Source: Cutibacterium avidum ATCC 25577 (GTDB lineage: Bacteria > Actinomycetota > Actinomycetes > Propionibacteriales > Propionibacteriaceae). Taken from it: a stretch of DNA of 64,000 nt. The position numbers and the translations under genes were made by a program. Below, in pieces: positions 44,865 to 52,826 of this stretch; within the stretch, counting starts at the first letter, position 1, and each line of letters begins with the position of its first letter. The DNA lies in the NCBI RefSeq assembly GCF_000227295.1, contig NZ_JH165054.1:682693-746692 (forward strand), read 5' to 3'. The notes below the pieces were generated by a model. It did not search any database. It was not told the DNA's origin and saw only the letters and a list, made by a program, of their open reading frames with translations.

Positions 44865-45436
44865 GTGAGGACACGTGAAGTTCCGGTGCGCATCGCTGTC
44901 GCAAGCGCGGTCGTCATCGCCATGACCAGCTGTTCGGACGGGGATGCCCCGAGCCAGGCGAGCACTCCGGCAGCAAGCGCGCCGACGTCGTCTGCCCCCT
45001 CCCCCGCCAAACCCCCTCGGTGACGGCCGAGAATGCCTCGGTGACGTATGAGAGCGTCCTCGTCGAGCTCACCGGGACCTTCCGTGATCCTGAGCATCCC
45101 TGGCGCCTGGACGACAGCAAGGTCGGGTTCACGCCGTCCGGGTCGAAGTGCGCATACAGGTCCGTGACGTGGACGACTGACGAGGGACTGGAACCTCTGC
45201 TCAAGGCCTCGCACTGGGAGGGTGACATCGCCGACTCCGTGCAGGATCGCCTCGACGAGGTGGGATTCTTCGAGCAGCAGGTGGACGGCACGACGGTCCA
45301 CGCGAGCGACGAGTCCGGAGCCGTACTCACCATGATGTCGACTGGATCGACGACGTCGATGCACGTCACGACGACGGCTTCCACATCGGGCCGGTCGTCA
45401 TGCAAGGACTTCCCGATCGACGTCCCCGATCCGTGA
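44865..45436 (+). pseudogene. Lipoprotein gene interrupted by a frameshift at a C-rich tract
   Basis: GTG 44865 begins a short basic segment, a hydrophobic stretch (VRIAVASAVVIAMTSC) with a lipobox-like MTSC, and a Ser/Ala/Pro linker, then stops at TGA 45021-45023. A second open frame from 45020 to 45436, offset by one base, continues as a plausible soluble domain (VTYESVLVELTGTFRD..., two cysteines). The junction lies in the C-rich run 44994-45016 (CCCCCTCCCCCGCC), where gain or loss of bases is likely. No family is recognised for the soluble part. Either a pseudogene, a phase-variable lipoprotein or a sequencing error. Confidence 0.6.
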
Positions 45437-45491
45437 TCATGGTTGCGTCGCCAGGTGCGGTTAGGCTTGGTGCCACACCGTCAGGAGGATC

Positions 45492-46115
45492 GTGATCGAA
45501 CAGCCCGCAGACCCGCAGCCCCGCCATGCAGAGCCGGGAGACGCGTCGGCGCGCGTAGAGGAGACTCAGCCGGTGCGTACCAGTGCCGCGACGATCGGCA
45601 CCCTTCCTCCCCCGGAGGACCTGGAGACTCAGGCGAAAACCTCGGCCACGTTGGGGCACATCGCAGCTGGTCTGTACTACGTCGCAGCCGTGGCTGCTGC
45701 AGTTGCCCTCCTGGTGGCGTGGTGGCAGTCGATCCACATGCGCACCTTCATCCAGGCGACCCACCTCATGACGTGGACCCATCCGAGACCGGGATCGTTG
45801 GCGTCAGTACTGCTGGCGACCGCGATGATGTGCATCGCCGGGAGCATGGTGGCCATGCCGGGAATCCTCGCGGTCAACACCTGGCTAGGACGTCCCTGGG
45901 TGCGCTGGGGCGCCATCGGTGGCGTCGTGGTCGGATGTGCCGCCGTGACCCTGAACTGGGTGGCGTGGATCGGAATGCCGTTCCTCGTCACCGCCGGTGT
46001 CATCGTCTGGTTGCCGTCGGTGCGCCGGTGGATGGATTCGCAGCGTCCAAAGCCGCCCGAGACCCGCCGCCTCGATGCCCCGGTCATCTACGGCCGCGTT
46101 CCGCAGCATTACTGA
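45492..46115 (+). CDS. Membrane protein of unknown function
   Basis: 207 residues. A polar, Pro/Glu-rich N-terminus of about 50 residues precedes four hydrophobic segments (about 58-80, 103-125, 138-160, 163-178), and a short basic Pro-rich tail follows. No recognised family. GTG at 45492 with AGGAGG only three bases before, which is close; no better start is seen. Lies between the broken lipoprotein and tRNA-Gly. Confidence 0.65.
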   Translation: MIEQPADPQPRHAEPGDASARVEETQPVRTSAATIGTLPPPEDLETQAKTSATLGHIAAGLYYVAAVAAAVALLVAWWQSIHMRTFIQATHLMTWTHPRPGSLASVLLATAMMCIAGSMVAMPGILAVNTWLGRPWVRWGAIGGVVVGCAAVTLNWVAWIGMPFLVTAGVIVWLPSVRRWMDSQRPKPPETRRLDAPVIYGRVPQHY

Positions 46116-46187
46116 CTGGCCCGGCGGGGTGAGTCGCACTGATCTGACGAAGTACGCTAAGCTATGACGAGTCTCCCTGGGAGACAT

Positions 46188-46258
46188 GCGGGCGTAGCTC
46201 AATGGTAGAGCGCCAGCTTCCCAAGCTGGACACGCGGGTTCGATTCCCGTCGCCCGCT
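46188..46258 (+). tRNA. tRNA-Gly (anticodon CCC)
   Basis: 71 bases fold as a cloverleaf. Acceptor GCGGGCG pairs with CGCCCGC; the D arm is GCTC-AATGGTA-GAGC; the anticodon stem CCAGC/GCTGG surrounds loop TTCCCAA, giving anticodon CCC; the T arm is CGGGTTCGATTCCCG. The discriminator base is T and the CCA end is not encoded. Confidence 0.95.
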
Positions 46259-46261
46259 CTC

Positions 46262-46420
46262 TTCATGCCCCTTTTCCGGTGATGACCTCGACGGCGAGGA
46301 TGGCGACCATGGTGTTGTTGACCACCGGGATGAACTAGTTGAAGGACCTCGCCACCGCGACTGCGATGAGCAGGATGCTGAGATCGCAGCCGCAGATCGG
46401 AGGTACTTCACGGTGGAATC
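46262..46420 (-). pseudogene. Membrane-protein C-terminal remnant next to tRNA-Gly
   Basis: On the minus strand one frame reads CDLSILLIAVAVARSFN, an in-frame TAG, then FIPVVNNTMVAILAVEVITG and a natural-looking TGA just beside the tRNA. The hydrophobic pattern and high coding quality suggest the end of a lost membrane protein. No family recognised and no start codon present. Confidence 0.35.
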
Positions 46421-46433
46421 CTATGTGACGCAT

Positions 46434-47126
46434 TCACTCCCCGAACTGACGCGCCTTCCCGCCTTGTGTGAGTGCCTGTGCGACCCCGTCCAGCGCGACC
46501 TTGACCGTTCCGACCAGCACTCCACCCATGACGACCGGCGCCAGCATTGCTCCGACAACCGCGAGGGGCTGACGGCTCCCGGGACGACGAATCTCTTTGC
46601 GGGCAGCCAGATTGGCCATGATGATGACGGTCTGGATCCCCATGGCCTGGGCCGTCGCCGCGATGTCAGCTCCATCCTCCTTCCCGACCCAGCGCGGGTA
46701 GAGGGCTGCCGCCGTGGTGGCTCCGGCAGTGATCAGGGTTGCGATCACACCACCCGTATATCGGTTGGGTTTGCCACCGAGGGACCACGACGTCGCCACC
46801 CGGTCAGCCTTGACGAATCCGAGTGTCATGCTGCTGGCGAGACCGGCCCCAACCCACGGCGCTGCCACCAGACCACGTCGAAGTTTCTCGGGGACGTATT
46901 CGTTGAGGTCGGGTAGGGAGTCGTCGGGGCGGATGAGCCCCAGGCGCACGGCGACGGCGCCCAGATTGAGATCCCATCCGATGCCCACGGCTCGAGGCAC
47001 CAGCAGGTGCGGGTTCTCAGGTTCGAAACCGCGCAGCGCGATGCGGGAGCCGCTCCCCCACGGCGCACCGATGGGGATGCCGAACAGGCTACGCACGCCA
47101 TCATCGTCTCGAGTCCAGAGGTTCAT
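46434..47126 (-). CDS. Conserved membrane-associated protein coupled to PadR regulator
   Basis: 230 residues, family not recognised by name. Starts MNLWTRDDDG, then FGIPIGAPWGSG and VPRAVGIGWDLNLGAVAVRLGLIRPDD. Three hydrophobic stretches follow (about 90-105, 125-145, 195-215). ATG at 47124-47126 with AAGGAGAG upstream; it overlaps the PadR stop by four bases. Probably the regulated target of that PadR protein. Confidence 0.7.
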   Translation of the reverse strand: MNLWTRDDDGVRSLFGIPIGAPWGSGSRIALRGFEPENPHLLVPRAVGIGWDLNLGAVAVRLGLIRPDDSLPDLNEYVPEKLRRGLVAAPWVGAGLASSMTLGFVKADRVATSWSLGGKPNRYTGGVIATLITAGATTAAALYPRWVGKEDGADIAATAQAMGIQTVIIMANLAARKEIRRPGSRQPLAVVGAMLAPVVMGGVLVGTVKVALDGVAQALTQGGKARQFGE

Positions 47127-47470
47127 GATCTCTCCTTGCCAGAAGTGTTGTGGTTGTCGTTGGTGACACGGTCGACGGCGGCTGCGATGCGCGACCACTC
47201 ATCGATGAGCTCTGTCAGGTGGCCTCGACCGGCGGCAGTCAGGCGATAGATCTTGCGCGGAGGCCCTGACGGCGACTCCTGCCACTCGGTCGAAACCAGA
47301 TCACCGCGACGCAGTCGGTTGAGCAACGGGTACAGCGTCCCCTGGGACACGCCCAGATCCGTCTCGTTCTCGAGCCTGTCCACGAGTTCCCCTCCGTAGG
47401 ACGGTTTGCTCGCCAGCAACCCGAGGACGACGAGTTCGAGCGCGCCCTTGCGCAGTTGTCGTTCCGCCAC
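47123..47470 (-). CDS. PadR-family transcriptional regulator
   Basis: 115-residue winged-helix repressor. The PadR core is ALELVVLGLLASKPSYGGEL, LGVSQGTLYPLLNRLRRGDLV and YRLTAAGRGHL, followed by a short dimerisation helix. GTG at 47468-47470 with AGGAGG six bases before. First gene of a two-gene operon, with a perfect palindrome 40-55 bases upstream that is the likely operator for autorepression. Such regulators often respond to phenolics or other small toxic molecules; the ligand here is unknown. Confidence 0.88.
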   Translation of the reverse strand: MAERQLRKGALELVVLGLLASKPSYGGELVDRLENETDLGVSQGTLYPLLNRLRRGDLVSTEWQESPSGPPRKIYRLTAAGRGHLTELIDEWSRIAAAVDRVTNDNHNTSGKERS

Positions 47471-47507
47471 GCTTTTCCTCCTCAACCAAGTAGCTTGGAT
47501 AACACTG

Positions 47508-47526
47508 TACCTTGCATTGCAAGGTA
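47508..47526. promoter_or_regulatory. Palindromic operator upstream of padR
   Basis: TACCTTGCA-T-TGCAAGGTA is a perfect 19-bp palindrome about 40 bases before the padR start. Likely the binding site of the PadR dimer. Confidence 0.65.
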
Positions 47527-47596
47527 GTCCAATGAGGCATCCTGCCTGCTCTTACCAGAGGCCCGTCAGACCGCTCGTTCCAAACGCCACCTGATC

Positions 47597-48565
47597 TCAG
47601 CGTCCGGCGCCCAGCCCCTCCCGCAACGTCGAGATGAGGTGCTCAATAAACCGTTCGGCATCGACGTCACACAGCAGGTCGACGTTGGGCTCCTTGCCCC
47701 ACCGCCCCAACTCGTCACCCACGGTCTGACCACGGGTGAGCGTCCCGGTCAGCTCGACATCGACGGCCAGTGGCCGCGTCGTCGCAAACCTCCCGGTCAC
47801 CGCGTTGGCGACGACGAGCGGGTCGTGCAAGTATGCACACCATCCCAACCCGTCAGCCTCGTGGAACTCGAAGTAGAACCTCAGCGCGTCGGCCAGGACT
47901 TTCACAACCGGATGTTCCCCTAGCTCCTCCACGGCCCGACGATCCCTCTCGTCGAGACGGATGACCTCAGTGGCCTGCAACGCCCCAAGCACCACCCGTT
48001 TGGACGCCTTCCCCCATGCCTCGAACACCTCATGGCCGGCCTCCGGGTCCACCGCGATGTTCCACTCGCTCGTCGGGCCGGTGTTGCCACGATGATTGAT
48101 CGCTCCACCCATGACGTGCAGCCCCCGCAACAACTGCGGCAATTCCGGTTCTTCCCGCAGCGCCAGCGCGAGGTTCGTCAGCGGCCCGGTGACGATGCCG
48201 ACCAGCTCGCCGGGGTATTTCCGGGCAAGATCCACCCACATTTGCGCACCGCTGCGCCCATCGGGGTCACGTCCGCAGTCCCCCAGCTGGGCATACCCCA
48301 AACCGTGGGGTCCATGGGTCTCCTCGGCGGTCATCACCGGCTCGACGAGGGGCGCGTCCGCCCCACGCGCCACCGGGGCATCCATCCCGAGCAGCTCGGT
48401 CAGCCCCAGGGCATTGCGCAGCACGTCGTCCTGACCGACATTGCCAGCTGTCGTCACCACCCCGACGGTCTCGACGTCGTCGCGGCACGCCAGGTAGGCC
48501 AGCGCGAACGCATCGTCAATCCCGGGGTCGCAATCGATCAGAACCGGCAAGGAACGTGTGGACAT
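47597..48565 (-). CDS. Nucleoside hydrolase
   Basis: 322-residue inosine/uridine-preferring hydrolase that splits ribonucleosides into base and ribose. The calcium-binding motif is LIDCDPGIDDAFAL (about residues 8-21); TTAGNV, VTGPLTNLA and EWNIAVDPEA are typical; the C-terminal HDPLVVA provides the conserved His-Asp. ATG at 48563-48565 has no ribosome binding site; TATTCT ends six bases before on the minus strand, indicating a leaderless mRNA. Confidence 0.92.
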   Translation of the reverse strand: MSTRSLPVLIDCDPGIDDAFALAYLACRDDVETVGVVTTAGNVGQDDVLRNALGLTELLGMDAPVARGADAPLVEPVMTAEETHGPHGLGYAQLGDCGRDPDGRSGAQMWVDLARKYPGELVGIVTGPLTNLALALREEPELPQLLRGLHVMGGAINHRGNTGPTSEWNIAVDPEAGHEVFEAWGKASKRVVLGALQATEVIRLDERDRRAVEELGEHPVVKVLADALRFYFEFHEADGLGWCAYLHDPLVVANAVTGRFATTRPLAVDVELTGTLTRGQTVGDELGRWGKEPNVDLLCDVDAERFIEHLISTLREGLGAGR

Positions 48566-49022
48566 GGCGTCAGAATAGAGGCCCTCCACCGCACCACTGA
48601 CCATTGAGTCGTCCCACCTCACCTTTTGCTGAGGCTGTTCGGGCTGGCCAGAGCGCCTTTACCCCAAGACTCGCGCATCCGCGTCCGCGTGTCCTGCCCC
48701 CCTTCATTGTCCAACGGGTACATGCCACACATTTCACTGTCCCTTGGCACCGCCCGGCCCGAATCTTGGAAGGATCATGATCGACTGGATGGACCTCATC
48801 ATCCGTATCGGAACCAGCGTCGGCCTCGGAACCCTCACCGAGATAGGAGGCGACGGATTCGGTGCAACTGATCCCCATGTCCGCTGACATGTCTTGCAGC
48901 ATCCCCGGTCCGGCCTGGAGCCCTCGGTTTGGTCGTTAGCCTTCCTGGAGGACACTTGGCCTTGTCGGAGCAGGTCGTCAGCCACGTGCGTGACGATGCT
49001 GGCGAGCGAGTGTGAGGAAGTC
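48566..49022. other. 457-base intergenic region with one short frame
   Basis: Apart from the 36-codon frame at 48777-48887 (listed separately) no gene is recognised. The last 20 bases form the ribosome binding region of the membrane protein at 49023. Confidence 0.4.
48777..48887 (+). pseudogene. Short frame resembling the MgtC/SapB N-terminus
   Basis: ATG 48777 with GGAAGGATC upstream opens a 36-codon frame starting MIDWMDLIIRIGTSVGLGTLTEIGG. This resembles the first helix of MgtC/SapB-family membrane proteins, in which a GxLIGxER motif follows. The frame ends by a TGA soon after. Best read as the stump of a deleted mgtC-like gene; the similarity is short and by eye. Confidence 0.35.
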
Positions 49023-49439
49023 ATGACCGTCGAGGAGAAGGAACCGTCCCGCGCTGAGAGGATCCTTGCGGGCACCGTCGCGTTCACGGTCTGCATGGTT
49101 GTGGCGTTCGCGATCGTGGCGATCTTCATCGGTTGGCGCTGGTCGCTGAGGATGTTCGTCGGAGTCCTGCTCATCGGAATCCCCGGCGAGATCCTGCTGG
49201 AACTGGTTGGCGAGAACCGAATGTTCCCCCGCAGCGGAGGCAAACCGGGCCAGACGCGAGCTGCACGTTTGCTCATCCTGACGCCCATCCTCGCCGCGTG
49301 GGCTCTTATCGTCCTCGCCCTCACCGCCCTCGTCCAGCCGTGGTACGGCGCCGTCGGGGAAATGGCGTGGGTCATGGTGATCGGGATCCTCGCGATCCTC
49401 ATCCAGGGGATCCGGGACACCCGGAAGAAGAAGTCCTAG
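49023..49439 (+). CDS. Small membrane protein of unknown function
   Basis: 138 residues. A charged N-terminus (MTVEEKEPSRAER) is followed by hydrophobic segments at about 15-38, 42-60, 83-103 and 111-130, and a basic C-terminus (RDTRKKKS). No family recognised. ATG at 49023 with GAGGAAG upstream; a longer frame from 48894 lacks hydrophobic-protein character. Stand-alone gene. Confidence 0.7.
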   Translation: MTVEEKEPSRAERILAGTVAFTVCMVVAFAIVAIFIGWRWSLRMFVGVLLIGIPGEILLELVGENRMFPRSGGKPGQTRAARLLILTPILAAWALIVLALTALVQPWYGAVGEMAWVMVIGILAILIQGIRDTRKKKS

Positions 49440-49812
49440 CCCTCGCCATGATCACAGCGCCAAGACTCCTCCCTGGCGGCCTTTTGTACCTCTCACGCCA
49501 GGTGCTCAGGACGTCGGAGACCGCCGGTTGCTTGTCCGCGAGAACGCCGGGCTGGAACTCGTCGCCGTGGATCTCCATGTCGAAGTGGGCCGGCACAGCA
49601 CGTACTCTCCTCTGGAGAGGCCTGGATCCCTTGGAATTGTCGAACATGTCGTCAGTTGGGTGGGCAGGATAGTCTGGCCACACTGGCCACATAGGCTGGA
49701 CCCATCGAGATTGTGAGGCAATGACTGCCTTGCAGATACCAATCCGATCGGCGCGACCGGTCACTGGCCCACACCCGCAGCACGAATCTCACCAGGAAAG
49801 GAAGCGTTGACC
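49440..49812. other. 373-base intergenic region without a supported gene
   Basis: Open frames here do not look coding. It holds a small hairpin CTCTCC-tct-GGAGAG (49605-49619) and a 9-bp tandem duplication of CTGGCCACA (49674-49691). The end forms the leader of the cupin gene. Confidence 0.4.
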
Positions 49813-50289
49813 ATGAAGATCAACGACAACGGCCCCAAACCGAACGCCTTCGACATCGAGACCGCGACGAAGGAGAACACGAACTACCGCACCACCGCCT
49901 GGACCGGTAAGTACCTGCAGGTTACGCTCATGTCCATCCCGGTGGGAGAGTCCATCGGCCTGGAGGCCCACCCCGACACCGATCAGTTCCTGCGCCTGGA
50001 CTCCGGCAAGGGTCGCTGCGTCATGGGACCGGCTGAGGATCAGCTCGACTTCCAGCAGGACGTCAGCGACGGCTGGTCCGTCCAGGTCCCGGCCGGCACC
50101 TGGCACGACGTCATCAACACCGGCGACGAGCCGATGCAGGTCTACGCCATCTACGCCCCGGTTCACCACACTCCGGGCATCGTCCAGGAGACCGCCGCCA
50201 AGGCTGAGGAGGACGAGAAGTCCGGAGCCGACGTCCCACCGGAGTGGAGCGTCCAACCCGACAAGACCGCTGACGATCTGCACGCCTGA
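49813..50289 (+). CDS. Cupin-domain protein
   Basis: 158-residue single-domain cupin. Motif 1 is SIGLEAHPDTDQFLRLDSGKG and motif 2 PAGTWHDVINTG, giving the likely metal ligands His, Asp/Gln and His. A C-terminal tail rich in Glu/Asp follows. Resembles stress-associated small cupins; the reaction is unknown. ATG at 49813 with AAGGAAG upstream; a TTG two codons earlier is possible. Confidence 0.82.
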   Translation: MKINDNGPKPNAFDIETATKENTNYRTTAWTGKYLQVTLMSIPVGESIGLEAHPDTDQFLRLDSGKGRCVMGPAEDQLDFQQDVSDGWSVQVPAGTWHDVINTGDEPMQVYAIYAPVHHTPGIVQETAAKAEEDEKSGADVPPEWSVQPDKTADDLHA

Positions 50290-50391
50290 GGAATACCATC
50301 AGTCCAGACCAGGCCGTCGTCGCCCTCGACTTGTCGAGGCGGGATCACGGGATGGGGATGCTGCAGGAGGATTCGCGGTCTGGGAATGCGA

Positions 50392-51036
50392 TCACTTCTG
50401 TGCGACCGAGCCGGGAAACAGCCCGAGCTCCATGCCGGCGATGATGAACTCAACCTTGAGATCGAGGTTGCCGCGCTCACCCATCGACTGCACCCCGAAC
50501 ACATCCGGATGCCCTGCCGTCATCTCCCCGATCCTCTCGACGCCGGTCCGTCCTCCTTCATCAGCGGTCAGATAGGGCTGGATCGACACAAAGGTCTCCA
50601 AGGTGGTGTCCCCGACGAAGTCGAAGGCGAAAGCAGCCCCCTCAACCCCTCCGGGGACACCAAGCTCTGCCAGTCTCTGCACGATCGCCGCGATACGAGG
50701 CATCGCTGCCCCGAAGGCCTCTGGCTGAGCCATGAGCACCAGCGGAGCCTCTGGATACCGCTCGCACAACGCCCACTGGCGGTCGACAACCTGACGTAGG
50801 GCGTCCTGCCAATTGGAGACGTCGGGATCCGGCTCGATGTCCACCGCGATCTCCGCAATTGCGGCCAACTGCAATTCCTGACGAGAACTGAACTCCCGGT
50901 ACAGGGCGGTGGCCTTCACCCCGAGACGATCAGCGACAGCCCTCAGGGTGAAGGTCTCGATGCCCTCGGCCAGGGCCGCGTCAATCGCCTGACGTCGCGT
51001 GAACGCAGGCTTGCGCCCTGGCCGTTTGCTGATCAT
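50392..51036 (-). CDS. TetR-family transcriptional regulator
   Basis: 214 residues. N-terminal helix-turn-helix at about 12-55 (RRQAIDAALAEGIETFTLRAVADRLGVKATALYREFSS in two parts), then a TetR_C-type ligand domain. Its ATG overlaps the stop of the preceding ABC exporter gene by four bases. Last gene of the six-gene ECF/ABC operon, which it may regulate. The ligand is unknown. Confidence 0.85.
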   Translation of the reverse strand: MISKRPGRKPAFTRRQAIDAALAEGIETFTLRAVADRLGVKATALYREFSSRQELQLAAIAEIAVDIEPDPDVSNWQDALRQVVDRQWALCERYPEAPLVLMAQPEAFGAAMPRIAAIVQRLAELGVPGGVEGAAFAFDFVGDTTLETFVSIQPYLTADEGGRTGVERIGEMTAGHPDVFGVQSMGERGNLDLKVEFIIAGMELGLFPGSVAQK

Positions 51037-52826
51037 TCACGGCCCACGAGCGACCACCCCTCGGCCCGCTCCCGGGCATGCCACAGATCGGCGTAGACAC
51101 CGCCGCTGGCAATGAGGTCGTCATGGGTTCCCACCTGGCAAACCCTACCGTTGCGGTCGATGACGACGATGCGATCCGCCGAACGGATGGTGTCGAGCTT
51201 GTGGGCGATGACGAGGATTGTCGAGGACTCGCGCAGCTGGGACAGGGCGGCCTCGACGTGGGCCTCGTTCTCGGGATCGAGCGCAGAGGTGGCCTCGTCG
51301 AACAGCAGGATCGGGGCGCGTTTCAGCAAGGCGCGAGCCACCGAAACCCGTTGCCGTTCACCGCCCGACAGACGACGACCACCCTCACCGACGCTGGCAT
51401 CCCATCCACCGGGCAGGCGAGCTGCGATCTCGTCGACCCCGGCCAAGGATCCTGCCTCCCAGACCTGCTCGTCAGTGGCATCCGGGTTACCGATGCGAAT
51501 GTTCTCCGCCAGGGTGGAGTCGTAGAGGTAGACGTCCTGGAAGACCATGGCGAGCTGACTCATGAGCTGCTCGGTCGTCTGGTCGCGCACGTCCAGTCCG
51601 CCGACACGCACCGTCCCCAAGTCGACGTCCCAGAACCGCGCCATGAGCCGGAACAGGGTCGTCTTGCCAGCCCCCGAGGGGCCGACAATGGCCGTCAATC
51701 CCCCAGCGGGAGCAGCAAAGGTGACGTCATGGATGACGGGATGATTCTTGTCGTAGCCAAAGGAGACGTCCTCGAGGGACACCTCCCCGGGAGCGGAGAG
51801 CTCGACCGGGTGCGCAGGCTTGGGTAGCACCTCCGCCGAGAGGATCTCGTCCACCTCGCTCACCGGCTTGCGCGCAGTCTCGACGGACAGTGCTGCCGAG
51901 ACGACGTCCTCCAACACCTTGGCGTAGCGCAGCGAGACGCCGACGAAAGCCACCGTCGCGACCGGGGCGAGGGTGCCGTCGTTGCCCATGCGAGCGGCCA
52001 GCACGATAAGAACGACCGCGACCACCTGGGCCCCCAGACCCGAGAGGAAGTTCGCCGTCACACCGAGCCCCAGACACTTACGGGCAGCGCGTTCATTGGC
52101 TCGACGGGCATCCCGGAGCGGCTCATAGCCCTCGGCTCGTCCGGCAGCCCTCAGCACCGGCTGAGTCTCGCAGAACTCGACGATGCGGGCAGCCAGTTCC
52201 TGCTCGGTCGGCTGGACCGCCGACTCGCCGCGCAGCCACAAGGCCCGCGACGCGATCATGATCAGATACATCGCAGGCATCGAGATGAGCAGGGACAGCC
52301 CCAACTGCCACGACCAGAACCACGAGAGCACCATCATGACGACGGTCGTCGCGGCACCGCGCACGAGTGGGGCGGTGAAATGTGCCAACCCCTCGCCCAG
52401 GTGCATGAGTCCTTGGGTGAGAAGGCGGGACAGGCGGCCGGGGAAATTCGACCGGAACCATCCCAGTGGCAGGCTCGCCACCTGGTCACCGATGCGCACG
52501 CTGAGCTTGCCCATGACGTCCATCGCGGCGAGATAACCGATCGTCGACTGGAAGTACGTCACGGCAGCCCCGGCGACGGCCAAGGCCGCGAGCACCCACA
52601 CCCAGCCCTGCCAGGTCAGTCCCATCGAGGGCCCATCCTCGACGAATGCCGTGATCGTCGGGATGACGGCAAACAGGCCAACCCCCTCGAGGGCTCCCTG
52701 AAGACCTGCCAGCCACAGGGAACGACGAAACTTGGCAGCTCCTTCCTCGGTGAGTAGGGGTCGGAAGGTGTCCAGGAGCAGGATGTCGCCCGCCCAAGAA
52801 AGGCGGGAATCTGTGGTCGTGGTCAT
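51033..52826 (-). CDS. ABC transporter, fused membrane/ATPase (IrtB/YbtQ-like half)
   Basis: 597 residues. Six-helix type IV (exporter-fold) membrane domain (about 35-315) and C-terminal ATPase with Walker A GPSGAGKTTLFRL, signature LSGGERQRVSVARALL, Walker B ILLFDEATSALD and H-loop IAHKLDT. ATG at 52824-52826 with GGAG upstream; overlaps the stop of the partner gene by four bases, so the two probably form a heterodimer. Exporter-fold pairs next to uptake genes resemble the siderophore importers IrtAB and YbtPQ; direction of transport is inferred. Confidence 0.88.
   Translation of the reverse strand: MTTTTDSRLSWAGDILLLDTFRPLLTEEGAAKFRRSLWLAGLQGALEGVGLFAVIPTITAFVEDGPSMGLTWQGWVWVLAALAVAGAAVTYFQSTIGYLAAMDVMGKLSVRIGDQVASLPLGWFRSNFPGRLSRLLTQGLMHLGEGLAHFTAPLVRGAATTVVMMVLSWFWSWQLGLSLLISMPAMYLIMIASRALWLRGESAVQPTEQELAARIVEFCETQPVLRAAGRAEGYEPLRDARRANERAARKCLGLGVTANFLSGLGAQVVAVVLIVLAARMGNDGTLAPVATVAFVGVSLRYAKVLEDVVSAALSVETARKPVSEVDEILSAEVLPKPAHPVELSAPGEVSLEDVSFGYDKNHPVIHDVTFAAPAGGLTAIVGPSGAGKTTLFRLMARFWDVDLGTVRVGGLDVRDQTTEQLMSQLAMVFQDVYLYDSTLAENIRIGNPDATDEQVWEAGSLAGVDEIAARLPGGWDASVGEGGRRLSGGERQRVSVARALLKRAPILLFDEATSALDPENEAHVEAALSQLRESSTILVIAHKLDTIRSADRIVVIDRNGRVCQVGTHDDLIASGGVYADLWHARERAEGWSLVGRE

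Noticed and set aside
49399-49764. 121-codon minus-strand frame before the cupin gene
   Set aside because: Overlaps the end of the membrane protein at 49023-49439, has no start signals, and has no recognisable domain.
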